Of a stretch of 45,255 nucleotides of DNA, positions 23,813-32,030 are shown in pieces; position 1 is the stretch's first letter; each line of letters starts with the position of its first letter. The notes under the pieces were generated by a model. It made no database searches. It was not told the origin of the DNA and saw only the letters and a program-made list of their open reading frames with translations. A program made the translations under genes and the position numbers. The stretch is from positions 1-45,255 of IMG/VR virus record IMGVR_UViG_3300025127_007531; one strand, 5' to 3'. The stretch comes from a virus.

Positions 23813-24163
23813 TTAAACCTCCACCATATTAAAAAATGCCTCTCTAACTTCCGGCAGTGGAACTGGAACTTTAATGATATCTCCAATTTTACAGTGAAAA
23901 TCTGTAGGTTTTATGTTGAACCACGCGATTAAGTACCAAAGTCTTGGGTCTCCATAATATTTATAAGCAATTTTGCTCAGTGTATCACCAACCTCATACA
24001 TGTGCTGATGGTAGGTAATGTTGTCTAAAAACTGTCTAGATCTTGGATCTCCAAAAGGTATAAACTCATGATGCATAACGGATTCGGCGCCGATTCTATT
24101 TAAAAAATCTCTATAGATTCCATCATCATTTATTACTTTGAATGCAAATTTATCCCACGACAT
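23813..24163 (-). CDS. LysM-containing baseplate wedge protein, gp53-like
   Basis: This 116-residue protein has a single LysM-type fold: YEVGDTLSKIAYKYYGDPRLWYLIAWFN then DIIKVP, residues 55-105. In T4, gp53 combines a short N-terminal segment with a LysM-like domain and joins baseplate wedges; small LysM proteins of this kind are a standard baseplate component in contractile phages. The N-terminus (about 1-50) has HHEFIPFGDPRSRQFL. The start ATG has AAAGGA upstream after a 79-base gap in which I see no promoter motif. Confidence 0.85.
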   Translation of the reverse strand: MSWDKFAFKVINDDGIYRDFLNRIGAESVMHHEFIPFGDPRSRQFLDNITYHQHMYEVGDTLSKIAYKYYGDPRLWYLIAWFNIKPTDFHCKIGDIIKVPVPLPEVREAFFNMVEV

Positions 24164-24242
24164 TTATTACTTTCCTTTTTAATATAATTTTTTGTTTTTT
24201 CCAGTAATCATACATTATAATTATCTTCTATTTAACATTTTT

Positions 24243-24860
24243 TTAAGTTACTCCCTTTATTGTTCCCGCTCCATAAGGAAAAGAATCATTCAATAGTCCA
24301 CCTGCAGTATAGCCAATTGGACTTTCATGTAAGGGCTGAAACTGAAGGGAAACTGAGTATGCGATAGGCAACAAATTATATTGCGGGGTTACGTAGTGGC
24401 CCACTTCGAATTTAGGTTGAAACGTTAGACCTTGAATGCAACCCAAAAGACCTTCATCGTTTGTTGGGGAGTGAATATAATTCGCATATTTTATTCTCCA
24501 AAGAGGGGGAGCATTTATAGTTCTTGCCTTATTTGCGAAAGCGAGTTCTTCGGAATAAACAGGGTATAGCATAGTTATCAAAAGTTCAAAATTTTCAAAA
24601 TTTTCTTTTGCATCTTCTTCTGATTCTGATAAAATGTCAAACCCAAGTGTTATCTGCCTGGAGGTAGATTGATAATTTTTTACTGGATCTATTCTACCAA
24701 AAACTTGGCTTCCGCCCCAACCAACATTATAATTATCAGAAAACTGGGTTATAAAAGCTGGAAATTTTATTGCTTTTTGAATTGCTGTTGCGGACTTGAA
24801 TACAATTTCTCCCGCATGGCTGTAGCTTTTTGTTATGTCTTTCCATTTTTGTATTGTCAT
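24243..24860 (-). CDS. Baseplate / tail-tube-initiator-like structural protein
   Basis: This 205-residue protein has the sequence style of tube-fold baseplate proteins: FGRIDPVKNYQSTSRQITLGFDI (a beta-hairpin with DP..Y..T.R), a helix with EEDAKENFENFELLITMLYP, then a GLLGCIQGLTFQPKFEVG hairpin and a final strand VSLQFQPLHE. Its place between tape measure and LysM protein is where tail-tube initiators (T4 gp48/gp54 role) lie. The identity of the exact homologue is uncertain. The start ATG at 24860 has AGGAGA upstream and follows the tape measure by 20 bases. Confidence 0.7.
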   Translation of the reverse strand: MTIQKWKDITKSYSHAGEIVFKSATAIQKAIKFPAFITQFSDNYNVGWGGSQVFGRIDPVKNYQSTSRQITLGFDILSESEEDAKENFENFELLITMLYPVYSEELAFANKARTINAPPLWRIKYANYIHSPTNDEGLLGCIQGLTFQPKFEVGHYVTPQYNLLPIAYSVSLQFQPLHESPIGYTAGGLLNDSFPYGAGTIKGVT

Positions 24861-24880
24861 TTTTTAATGTTCTCCTTTTA

Positions 24881-27028
24881 TTAGACCACTACGCTCCCAA
24901 GCGGTGAGCCGCCAAGGGCCGCTTCTAGTTCTTGCAGCTTCTGTTGATCGACACTTAATGTCCCGATCTTGCCGGTCCCGTCAAGAGAGATCTTAAACCC
25001 ACCAGACCTAAAAAATGCGAACATGGCAGGTACCCAAACTGGAGTACTCTGTGGCGGTGCCGGTGGTGTTCTAATACTGCTAAAGCCCCCGCCACCACCA
25101 CTGCCGCCGCCGGCCGGTGGTACGGGTGGCGCATTAAATGGCTGAGTGTTTGAGCCGCCAGTCGGTAGGGCATTTGGGGTGCCGGCGTCTCTGCCTTCAC
25201 CCACTCTCGTGCGAGCCTCGTCGCGCTTCGTGGTCGCGTTTTGACCGCTCGCGCCGTAACTGCGGCCCAAATCTTGGCGTATTTTTATCTTTTCTGTATC
25301 CGTAAGTGCATTGAAAAAGCTCATTCCAGGGATTATCGACTGGTCAGTACTGATGTCGGTGCCAATTAATGCGGACGCGTCTTCGAGAGTGTTATCCTCA
25401 CTCTCTCTAAAGAACCTCAAAAGATCTCTTTGAAGTCCGAAATTTTTAGTTGCTTGGCCAACTTTTCTTACAAAAGAGAACTCTATAGGGGAAACATTCC
25501 TATCTACGTCCCTGAATGCCACTCCTTCGACCACGTCTGTTCTAAGTTGAGCAATTTTTCTTTGAATGCTAGGCATATCAGGGTTCCCTGAAGTAAGGTC
25601 TCCGATGATTTCCATAAGGCGCGTTTGAAGGACTCCGCGGCTTCGGTCAGGCAAGGTCTGCAATGTTTGAAGCATTTGGCCAACAAAAGGCGACATCAAA
25701 ACAGATTGAGCAATTTGATTTTGACTTGGGGCGTTGCGGCCTCCTCCGAAAAGTGTTGTGTCAAATCCCGTACCCATATCTATTACCAAGCCGGCTTTGG
25801 CGTAATCTATTGCGGCTTGGTTTGGCAACCCTTGCTGGTCTAGTACACCTCCAAAAGTAAAGTTTCTTCTCTCAAAAAGGCCTGCTTGTACTAGGCGGCC
25901 GCCGAGAGCGTTAGTTGCCAAAAAGTCAGAATTTGCTTTAATTTGTTGCACGAGGGTTGTGATACCTGTTCCCAATTGAACTAAGCCGTCTTGAACCCCT
26001 GCAGCAGTTGCAGTATCAAAAAGCTGACCAGTTTTCTTTCCTATTTGCCCCTTCATTGAGTCGCCTCTTGGCCCTTGGCCTGCTGTGCCAGCCTCGCCAT
26101 ATAATATAAAACGTCGGGCTGTCTCTCTATCATAGCCCGTCAGGCCGCGGATAGTGTCAAGTGCGAAAACACCCAACTTACCGCCGGCTTTAATCTCACT
26201 ATATATTGGATGAGTCTGTATTGCATTTCGAACAGCCATCATTCTTTCACTTTCTGACATCATCAAAACCTCATTGGGGCTAAACACCACTCTTCCCATT
26301 ATAGCATTAAATTTACCTGCAAAAGATGAGGCGCCAGACAAGGTGTCCAGATTTTGGCCGAAACCGCTCATTAGTGAACCGACTGACACTCCTGTTTGTG
26401 CTGAAAGTTTTTGAATTTTTTGAAATTCGTTTTGAATCATTGGTGCATTGTATGCCATGGCTTTAGCGACAAGCTGGAAGTTTTGAGAAACTACACTTGG
26501 CAGCATCTTTACCTCTTTCGCAAAGTCGACCAACCCTTGATTCAAGCGGGCGACTTGGTTAGCATTCATGTCTAAAGTATAGGTTGCAAGTTCCTGGTTC
26601 TTTATAAAGTCAGAATAGCTTAACCCCATCTCTTTTAATGTTGATGCCAGGGCGATCATTTTGTCAGAATAGTTGGAAATGCCTCCTATATCAGTTTCGG
26701 CGATTTGGCCGAAGGACTGCATTCCCATAGTTAAAGCCTCAAATGCCTTTACTGCAGGCTTTGTAGAGCCCAAAAGTTTGTTCGTTAATTGACTAGCATT
26801 GTTCAGGCTTGCTTCGAGCTTTCCACCTTTTGCAAATAGTGCACCACGCGTTAGTACTCCAGATAATGCATCGTCGATACTTTTTAGATCTTTTCGGAAA
26901 GACAACATAGCGTCGTTGGCGCCGTATTCTTCTACATCCAAATAAGATTTAGTTTCAAGATCGTTGAGCTTTTTCTCAAGCTGTTTTATCCGATTGGTAA
27001 GCTCCCTTATTCTATTCGCATTATTCAT
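24881..27028 (-). CDS. Tail tape measure protein
   Basis: A 715-residue protein. The N-terminal 30 residues form a charged coiled coil (RELTNRIKQLEKKLNDLE), followed by a long helical, Ala/Gln/Leu-rich region (40-300) typical of tape measures. From about 600 there is a Gly/Pro/Ser-rich linker with a run of glycines, then a short C-terminal domain. No clear transmembrane helix is visible. Gene order supports the call: tube, gp26-like/small chaperone candidate, then this gene, then baseplate. A TCTATTTAT copy of the late motif lies 34 bases before its ATG. Confidence 0.8.
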   Translation of the reverse strand: MNNANRIRELTNRIKQLEKKLNDLETKSYLDVEEYGANDAMLSFRKDLKSIDDALSGVLTRGALFAKGGKLEASLNNASQLTNKLLGSTKPAVKAFEALTMGMQSFGQIAETDIGGISNYSDKMIALASTLKEMGLSYSDFIKNQELATYTLDMNANQVARLNQGLVDFAKEVKMLPSVVSQNFQLVAKAMAYNAPMIQNEFQKIQKLSAQTGVSVGSLMSGFGQNLDTLSGASSFAGKFNAIMGRVVFSPNEVLMMSESERMMAVRNAIQTHPIYSEIKAGGKLGVFALDTIRGLTGYDRETARRFILYGEAGTAGQGPRGDSMKGQIGKKTGQLFDTATAAGVQDGLVQLGTGITTLVQQIKANSDFLATNALGGRLVQAGLFERRNFTFGGVLDQQGLPNQAAIDYAKAGLVIDMGTGFDTTLFGGGRNAPSQNQIAQSVLMSPFVGQMLQTLQTLPDRSRGVLQTRLMEIIGDLTSGNPDMPSIQRKIAQLRTDVVEGVAFRDVDRNVSPIEFSFVRKVGQATKNFGLQRDLLRFFRESEDNTLEDASALIGTDISTDQSIIPGMSFFNALTDTEKIKIRQDLGRSYGASGQNATTKRDEARTRVGEGRDAGTPNALPTGGSNTQPFNAPPVPPAGGGSGGGGGFSSIRTPPAPPQSTPVWVPAMFAFFRSGGFKISLDGTGKIGTLSVDQQKLQELEAALGGSPLGSVVV

Positions 27029-27061
27029 AGTGCTAGATCCATTTTAAATCTTCCCCTGTAC

Positions 27062-27070
27062 ATAAATAGA
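27062..27070 (-). promoter_or_regulatory. Candidate late promoter element (tape measure)
   Basis: The minus strand reads TCTATTTAT 34 bases before the tape-measure ATG, the most divergent of seven copies of the CTATTTAT motif. Confidence 0.45.
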
Positions 27071-27100
27071 AAATTTAAAAATTTATGACTATAACTTGTG

Positions 27101-27238
27101 CTATTCGTCTTCTTGTGGGTTATTGTATTCTCTAGTTTTCTTTACAAACCATTTTCTTAGCCCTACTGGAAGATTGTAGGCTTCTGTAAAAGAAAAATTA
27201 TTCTCTTTCATCAGGTAGAATATCTCCTCGTATGCCAT
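27101..27238 (-). CDS. Small protein after gp26-like gene (gp51-like or tail-assembly-chaperone extension)
   Basis: A 45-residue product from ATG 27238 (MAYEEIFYLMKENNF...VGLRKWFVKKTREYNN). Its frame stays open far upstream, to 27391 inside the gp26-like gene, overlapping it by 140 bases in the +1 frame. Only a weak ribosome site (AAAGAA) precedes the ATG, 13 bases after the gp26-like stop. In T4, gene 51 follows gene 26. In many other phages the two frames at this spot, between tube and tape measure, encode a tail-assembly chaperone and its frameshifted extension. Either separate translation or a +1/-2 frameshift is possible. Confidence 0.6.
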   Translation of the reverse strand: MAYEEIFYLMKENNFSFTEAYNLPVGLRKWFVKKTREYNNPQEDE

Positions 27239-27251
27239 TTTTTGGTATTCT

Positions 27252-28211
27252 TTATAAGTCAGTTCGAAACAACGCCCACGAAAGGGGCGCCTCTCTTTCA
27301 GAGGTGGTACCACACTCACTACAGGTGACCTCTTGCATGGTTGACATATTTGGATAACAGTCGTTATAAAAGTCTTTAAGATAGGATGCATCTGCAGCGG
27401 GCAGAACTTGCAGCAATTGCCTTATGAGATTGGGGTCTGAAACCCCGTTTGCAGTCATTATAATATTCTCCAAGTACGAAAGGGTGTAATTAAAATTAAG
27501 ATTGTGTTTGTTTTTTTGTCTTCTCTCTTTTTCAATATTATCCATAATATCTCTTGTCAAATTAATTAATTCTAACCGTATATCAGAAACAGGCAAGGTG
27601 CAAACAAAACTGTTTGTTTGGGGGTTAAAATATATTACATCTTTGTTTTCTTCTGAATCTTCTGCCTCTATTTCTGTTGTTAATACTATTTCTTTTTTTG
27701 GCTTATTAGTTGTTTTTTTCGATAAATCAAACTTATGGACTGTTTGATCATTACAATTTTGACAGAAAACTTTTGTAGTATAATGAGGTCCGTAACCTGT
27801 AACGCGAGCAGTCAACAAAACCGCCATTTTGTCTTCTTCTAAAAAATCTTCAGGATTTATTTCTTTATCTACAAGTAAGCTTCTCAACAATTTGTTAAAT
27901 ACACTATTGGCACCAGACTCTCCAGCGCCGGAGGATAAGACATCCTCGTCTTTTGCTGTCATATGCCTTATTTCTATTTTACTCTTCTGAAACAGAGAAC
28001 TACCCTCTGCATAGTATCTTGCCTCTGAAGGGAGACTTACGTACTCCGTAGGAACCACAAAAGATAGTCCAAATGGATTTTCTTTTGTGACGTTTTGTTG
28101 GCGCGGCGGTGGTTTTGGATCTGCAGTCGGTGGCTGATTTTTTGAACCACCTTCACCACCATTATAGTTAGGGTTCTCGTTTCCTCTAAGTTTATTAGAG
28201 TTTCTAGACAT
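27252..28211 (-). CDS. T4 gp26-like baseplate hub / tail assembly protein
   Basis: A 319-residue protein. After a Pro/Asn-rich N-terminal 40 residues it has VPTEYVSLPSEARYYAEGSSLF, then IEIRHMTAKDEDVLSS and LLRSLLVD, a pattern I associate with the T4 gp26-type baseplate family. Two CxxC pairs (CQNC about residue 168 and CSEC near 297) form a likely zinc ribbon. T4 gp26 helps assemble the hub. Its location between tube and tape measure also suggests a chaperone for the tape measure (inference). The end overlaps an open reading frame in +1. The ATG at 28211 has AAAGAGAG upstream. Confidence 0.8.
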   Translation of the reverse strand: MSRNSNKLRGNENPNYNGGEGGSKNQPPTADPKPPPRQQNVTKENPFGLSFVVPTEYVSLPSEARYYAEGSSLFQKSKIEIRHMTAKDEDVLSSGAGESGANSVFNKLLRSLLVDKEINPEDFLEEDKMAVLLTARVTGYGPHYTTKVFCQNCNDQTVHKFDLSKKTTNKPKKEIVLTTEIEAEDSEENKDVIYFNPQTNSFVCTLPVSDIRLELINLTRDIMDNIEKERRQKNKHNLNFNYTLSYLENIIMTANGVSDPNLIRQLLQVLPAADASYLKDFYNDCYPNMSTMQEVTCSECGTTSEREAPLSWALFRTDL

Positions 28212-28277
28212 AAAAATCTCTCTTTCTTTTTTTTAGACTTTTCTATTTTAACATTATTTTTATAAAAAATAAAGCTT

Positions 28278-28862
28278 TTAAGTTGTTGTTTCTGGTGTAA
28301 ACAAGTTCCACCCTGATATATCACGATCTCCGTCAGGGTTCAAAACTGCCCAGTCATATTTTACGCCAATTTGAATATTCAGTGCTTCGTCAGAAGAGTA
28401 GTCAAGCCCGTCAAAATTAACTGAAGTAATTTGAGGATTATTCAAAATCCAAGTTTCTATAACCTGGTTTGAGGCTTTACCTTCTGCATTAATTTGCTGA
28501 ATTTTAAATTCCCCTAAGGATCCGACCATTTTTTGCTTTGAAATGGTTTTATACCCCGCATCTGCTTGTCCTATAACGTCAGGAGGTAGAATATAGCCAG
28601 AATTCTTAAGAATATTATAAAGAGCCTGGGTTGCATCAGGATTGACTGGGTCTACCAACGTAAGGTTAACATCTTGCCAGGTAACTCTTCCAGGAAAATG
28701 AAAAGTGTGCTGCAGAAACTGATGGTTAGTGCTTTGAACCTGAAATGAAGGCTTCGTAACTGACTTTATTATAAACTGTGGTGCTCCTGCAAAATAGAGC
28801 ATCCACCTAAACTTTCTTTTTGGCTCAAGTTTTGCATCGTTCCAAAATGTGTTTCCACTCAT
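28278..28862 (-). CDS. Tail tube protein, gp19-like
   Basis: A 194-residue protein, slightly longer than T4 gp19 (163). The diagnostic segments are FRWMLYFAGAPQFIIKSVTKPSF, HTFHFPGRVTWQDVNLTLVDPV and a C-terminal QIGVKYDWAVL strand, the usual tube-fold order of beta-hairpins around one helix. It stacks in hexameric rings to form the inner tail tube. It follows the sheath gene by 69 bases with a strong AAGGAGA ribosome site 10 bases upstream. No CTATTTAT motif is seen in that gap, so it is probably read from the sheath transcript. Confidence 0.92.
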   Translation of the reverse strand: MSGNTFWNDAKLEPKRKFRWMLYFAGAPQFIIKSVTKPSFQVQSTNHQFLQHTFHFPGRVTWQDVNLTLVDPVNPDATQALYNILKNSGYILPPDVIGQADAGYKTISKQKMVGSLGEFKIQQINAEGKASNQVIETWILNNPQITSVNFDGLDYSSDEALNIQIGVKYDWAVLNPDGDRDISGWNLFTPETTT

Positions 28863-28931
28863 GATTACATATCTCCTTATAATACATAGGTATTAAATTA
28901 AAAGTTTTACCTTGATGATTTCATTTTTTCG

Positions 28932-31895
28932 TTAATCATCAAACTCAGCACCAGTGTTTGTTATGATAAAGTCCACCGCGATGAATTCTATTGCCCTTGC
29001 AGGCTTTAAAAATATCTTTGCGTACATTATGTTCCTATCTACAAGATCTGGTGTTGTAGTTGTGTCATCTAACACAACCTTAAAATCAGACAACCCGAAC
29101 CTTACCTTAACGCTTTCAAGGAAAGGCACTACACGACTAGTAAATCTACTCCAAGTTGCTTGAACATTTTGTTCAAAAAGCAACGTATTGCATATTCTTG
29201 ACACTTCTTTCTTAATAAAGATCATCAATCTTCTCACATTAATACGGTCAAGTGCTGATTTTGTTGATTGTAAAGTTTTCTGGCCAAAAATTACAATACC
29301 TTCCGAAACAAAAGAAGCTATTGGGTTAATATTGGCCTCATATAGCGTATCTCTATCTTTAGACATCAAGTGCTCTGATACTTGCAAGACCGGGACTCCG
29401 GCCGTGCCCTGATTTAAGCCACCGCGGTTGAAGCCGGCGGGCGCAAACCAAACTTCTGCCGTTCTTTCTGTGTATGCCATAGCTCCTAGGGCAACAACAG
29501 AAGGTGGAACCCAGACGTCACGAGAATTCAGATTATCTCTTATCTTTACCCATGGGTAATATGTAGTTCCGTAAGAGGAGTTTATCTGCCTGCGAACAAG
29601 GTTGTTGGCAGAGCGCTCGGGATCTGTACCGTCTGTTCTATCTCTAAAGTCAGTGCAAGAATTTTCAGATGGCGGCACATAAACATCCGGCAGGTCAATA
29701 ATCGCTAAAGTGTCTGCGCGTGATTCACACGTTTTTACAAGCTTGCCGGTTAAAGACTCGTTTGTTATACCAGGCATGGCGGCAAGATTGTGTTCTACTA
29801 CCTCTGGATCACTGATAAGGTCTATGGCTCTATTGATAGAGGCGTAAGCGTACGATGTTCGGGTGGACGCATTTTTTGTTACATTGTTGTTGAATGCGTT
29901 AGCTTCAATTATATTAAGCCCATCTGATCCCCCAACAAGAGGCATATGAAACCCTTTCACAACATCAAGCAATGGCCGCAACTGATGGGACCCTGAGGCG
30001 ACTCTAGCAGCCAAGGCGGCGAAGGATGCGCCTGCCGACTCTGCGGATGATACGCTTGAGGTTGGGGTTGACTTGTTTTTTGAACCTGGTTCATAATACG
30101 CCTCTGATATATCCGTGGGTCTTGTTATGGATAGCACAGAATTAAGCTCTGAATCTTCGACTAGCTTCAGGACAACATCGTCTAGACTAAATGCAAAAGA
30201 GTGCTGAGAATACGTGCCGTCGGCCGTGCCGTCATCTTGATCTCTTGTGAGATTCGTCAAGGTCCCAAGTCTCCTAACCAAATCAACATAGCCGGGGTTC
30301 ATTTCTGATGTCTGCTCTCTTTGTCCATACGCTGATCCTGTCTTGTATTGTTGTAAAAATGGTGTGGCTCCCATGAAAAAATCATCTTCTGCAGAGGCAG
30401 AATTAACCAAAGGAAAGTCAGGCCACTGTATCTTCATGTTTTGTCCGCCAAAAGAGCCGGTATTTATAGTAATTGCTCCTGTGACCCATGAGTCACCAAT
30501 TGTATTGTTACCGGTGCTTCCACTCATAGCAACCTTAGTTGTTTTAGGTCTAACTGGACCTAAGAAACCAAAGGGCACTAGACCTGGAGAACTTGGGCCT
30601 GAATCTCTAACCGACGAGTCTAGTTCTACTCTAATATACTCTGATATATTTAAGTTAGACTCTCTGACCCTATTTCTCTTTTCAGTTGAAGACCACTCCA
30701 GATATTGATCACCGATTTGTCTCGAAATGAAATTATCAGATGAAGGATCTAGGCTACAATTATCAAATCTTTCTAGCTCTTCTAGCCTTCCTGTGCCGTA
30801 TATTATTCTCTTAACTACGACACTAAAGGTTCCATATGGATCGAAGGCGCCTTCGCGGGGGATCCTGATGTCTTCGATAGATACCATTATATTCCTGCTA
30901 GCTTCTGTGCCTTCATGTAGAGCTATAAATCTGAATAACTTCTCAGACTTTAAAGCGTCGAAATCTTTAACATTGCTATCAGTATCTTGCGCTATTACCC
31001 ACCCGGTTCGGGCCGAGATTAGCTCATGTTTGGCTCCTCGAAAATCATCCATTCCATCCTTGAGTGGCAATATCATCGCAGCTTTATATGCTGTAGCTGA
31101 TGTGACTGATGCATCAAGCTTTCTTTGGACTGATTCAAATGACTCCCCAAGCCAATATTTTGATGCCATAGAACTGGCAGGAGGTGACATAATTCTATTA
31201 TTAGTCATCACAGGATTAGTATTAAAATCTTGTCTAATTTCTGACAATAAAGTGTGTACTTGTCTAGTCAGGCCTGCGCTGGAAGACAATTGTATTGTTA
31301 GCCTATCTGAATTATTGAAATATGATGCTGAGCCATGGCCCATGACTATGCGGTCGTCCGACCGAGACGGTGGTCCGTTTGGCTTGATTGGGGTACCTAC
31401 GAGATTGATTGAGAACTTTTCGGCAGACTCTGCAGCATAGAATACTGCTGCAAGCGAAGCAGTTGGGGCGATACTGCTGCCACTGTCGTACGACATAACA
31501 AACAGACCATACGCGTTGTCTACAATCCACCCAGGCTCAGCGTCCGAATCAGCTATTGCATTATCGCCTGTTATTCCCGCAAGACGAACAACAGTAACAG
31601 GTGTATCTTCACCTGCTAAAAAGTGTGCTCGTGCGGCATAAGGAACGTACGACTCTGCTAAAAGGTGTGTGCCGTCTCTCCAAGGATCCAAACCTTCATT
31701 ACCAGGCATGGGAACACCAAAAACTCTTTGGAATTCTTCTAAATCTTTTACTTTATAAGGTTTCATCGCTGGGCCTTGCCTGGTTCTACCGATGAGGACA
31801 GGGCCGATACCTGGGGCTTGGCCCGGTAATTGGGATAAGTCAATTTCCTTCAGGAAAACTCCAGGGGAAACAAATCTAAATTTTCTTGTTGCCAT
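28932..31895 (-). CDS. Contractile tail sheath protein, gp18-like
   Basis: A 987-residue protein, far longer than T4 gp18 (659). The N-terminus has the sheath signature SPGVFLKEIDLS and GIGPVLIGRTRQGPA, then a V(K)DLEEFQRVFG linker. The C-terminal third carries the conserved assembly fold: GVPVLQVSEHLMSKDRDTLYEANINPI, IFGQKTL, INVRRLMIFIKKEV, FEQNVQATWSRF and the final AIEFIAVDFIITNTGAEF strand. The extra length lies in the middle (about 130-760), where sheath proteins place surface domains. It drives DNA injection by contraction. A late-motif copy sits 47 bases upstream and AAGGAGA 8 bases before the ATG. Confidence 0.95.
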   Translation of the reverse strand: MATRKFRFVSPGVFLKEIDLSQLPGQAPGIGPVLIGRTRQGPAMKPYKVKDLEEFQRVFGVPMPGNEGLDPWRDGTHLLAESYVPYAARAHFLAGEDTPVTVVRLAGITGDNAIADSDAEPGWIVDNAYGLFVMSYDSGSSIAPTASLAAVFYAAESAEKFSINLVGTPIKPNGPPSRSDDRIVMGHGSASYFNNSDRLTIQLSSSAGLTRQVHTLLSEIRQDFNTNPVMTNNRIMSPPASSMASKYWLGESFESVQRKLDASVTSATAYKAAMILPLKDGMDDFRGAKHELISARTGWVIAQDTDSNVKDFDALKSEKLFRFIALHEGTEASRNIMVSIEDIRIPREGAFDPYGTFSVVVKRIIYGTGRLEELERFDNCSLDPSSDNFISRQIGDQYLEWSSTEKRNRVRESNLNISEYIRVELDSSVRDSGPSSPGLVPFGFLGPVRPKTTKVAMSGSTGNNTIGDSWVTGAITINTGSFGGQNMKIQWPDFPLVNSASAEDDFFMGATPFLQQYKTGSAYGQREQTSEMNPGYVDLVRRLGTLTNLTRDQDDGTADGTYSQHSFAFSLDDVVLKLVEDSELNSVLSITRPTDISEAYYEPGSKNKSTPTSSVSSAESAGASFAALAARVASGSHQLRPLLDVVKGFHMPLVGGSDGLNIIEANAFNNNVTKNASTRTSYAYASINRAIDLISDPEVVEHNLAAMPGITNESLTGKLVKTCESRADTLAIIDLPDVYVPPSENSCTDFRDRTDGTDPERSANNLVRRQINSSYGTTYYPWVKIRDNLNSRDVWVPPSVVALGAMAYTERTAEVWFAPAGFNRGGLNQGTAGVPVLQVSEHLMSKDRDTLYEANINPIASFVSEGIVIFGQKTLQSTKSALDRINVRRLMIFIKKEVSRICNTLLFEQNVQATWSRFTSRVVPFLESVKVRFGLSDFKVVLDDTTTTPDLVDRNIMYAKIFLKPARAIEFIAVDFIITNTGAEFDD

Positions 31896-31941
31896 TCTTA
31901 ATATCTCCTTGTGAGGGACAAAATAATTATTATTTTACTTA

Positions 31942-31950
31942 ATAAATAGT
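31942..31950 (-). promoter_or_regulatory. Candidate late promoter element (sheath)
   Basis: The minus strand reads ACTATTTAT 47 bases before the sheath ATG, just after the terminator of the tail-fibre gene, which is where a new transcript would be expected to start. Confidence 0.6.
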
Positions 31951-31974
31951 TTTACCTTTTCGCAAAGGAAATAA

Positions 31975-32005
31975 GAAAAAGAAAAGCCCGCCAAAAAGGC
32001 GGGCT
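31975..32005 (-). terminator. Factor-independent terminator after the tail-fibre gene
   Basis: On the minus strand AGCCCGCC pairs with GGCGGGCT across TTTTT and is followed by TTTCTTTTTCTT. It lies 26 bases after the tail-fibre stop and before the sheath late motif. Confidence 0.85.
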
Positions 32006-32030
32006 GAGGTAGGATTTAATGGTAGGTTAA

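Noticed and set aside
23813-24163. LysM protein as a lysis endolysin subunit
   Set aside because: There is no catalytic domain, and the position between tube-initiator and hub-like genes fits a baseplate role.
30727-31440. Long open frames on the plus strand, for example 237 codons opposite the sheath gene and 243 codons opposite the scaffold gene (43703-44434)
   Set aside because: Both are opposite strongly supported genes, are Ser/Leu/Ile-rich shadows of acidic or Ser-rich proteins, and have no ribosome site or promoter.
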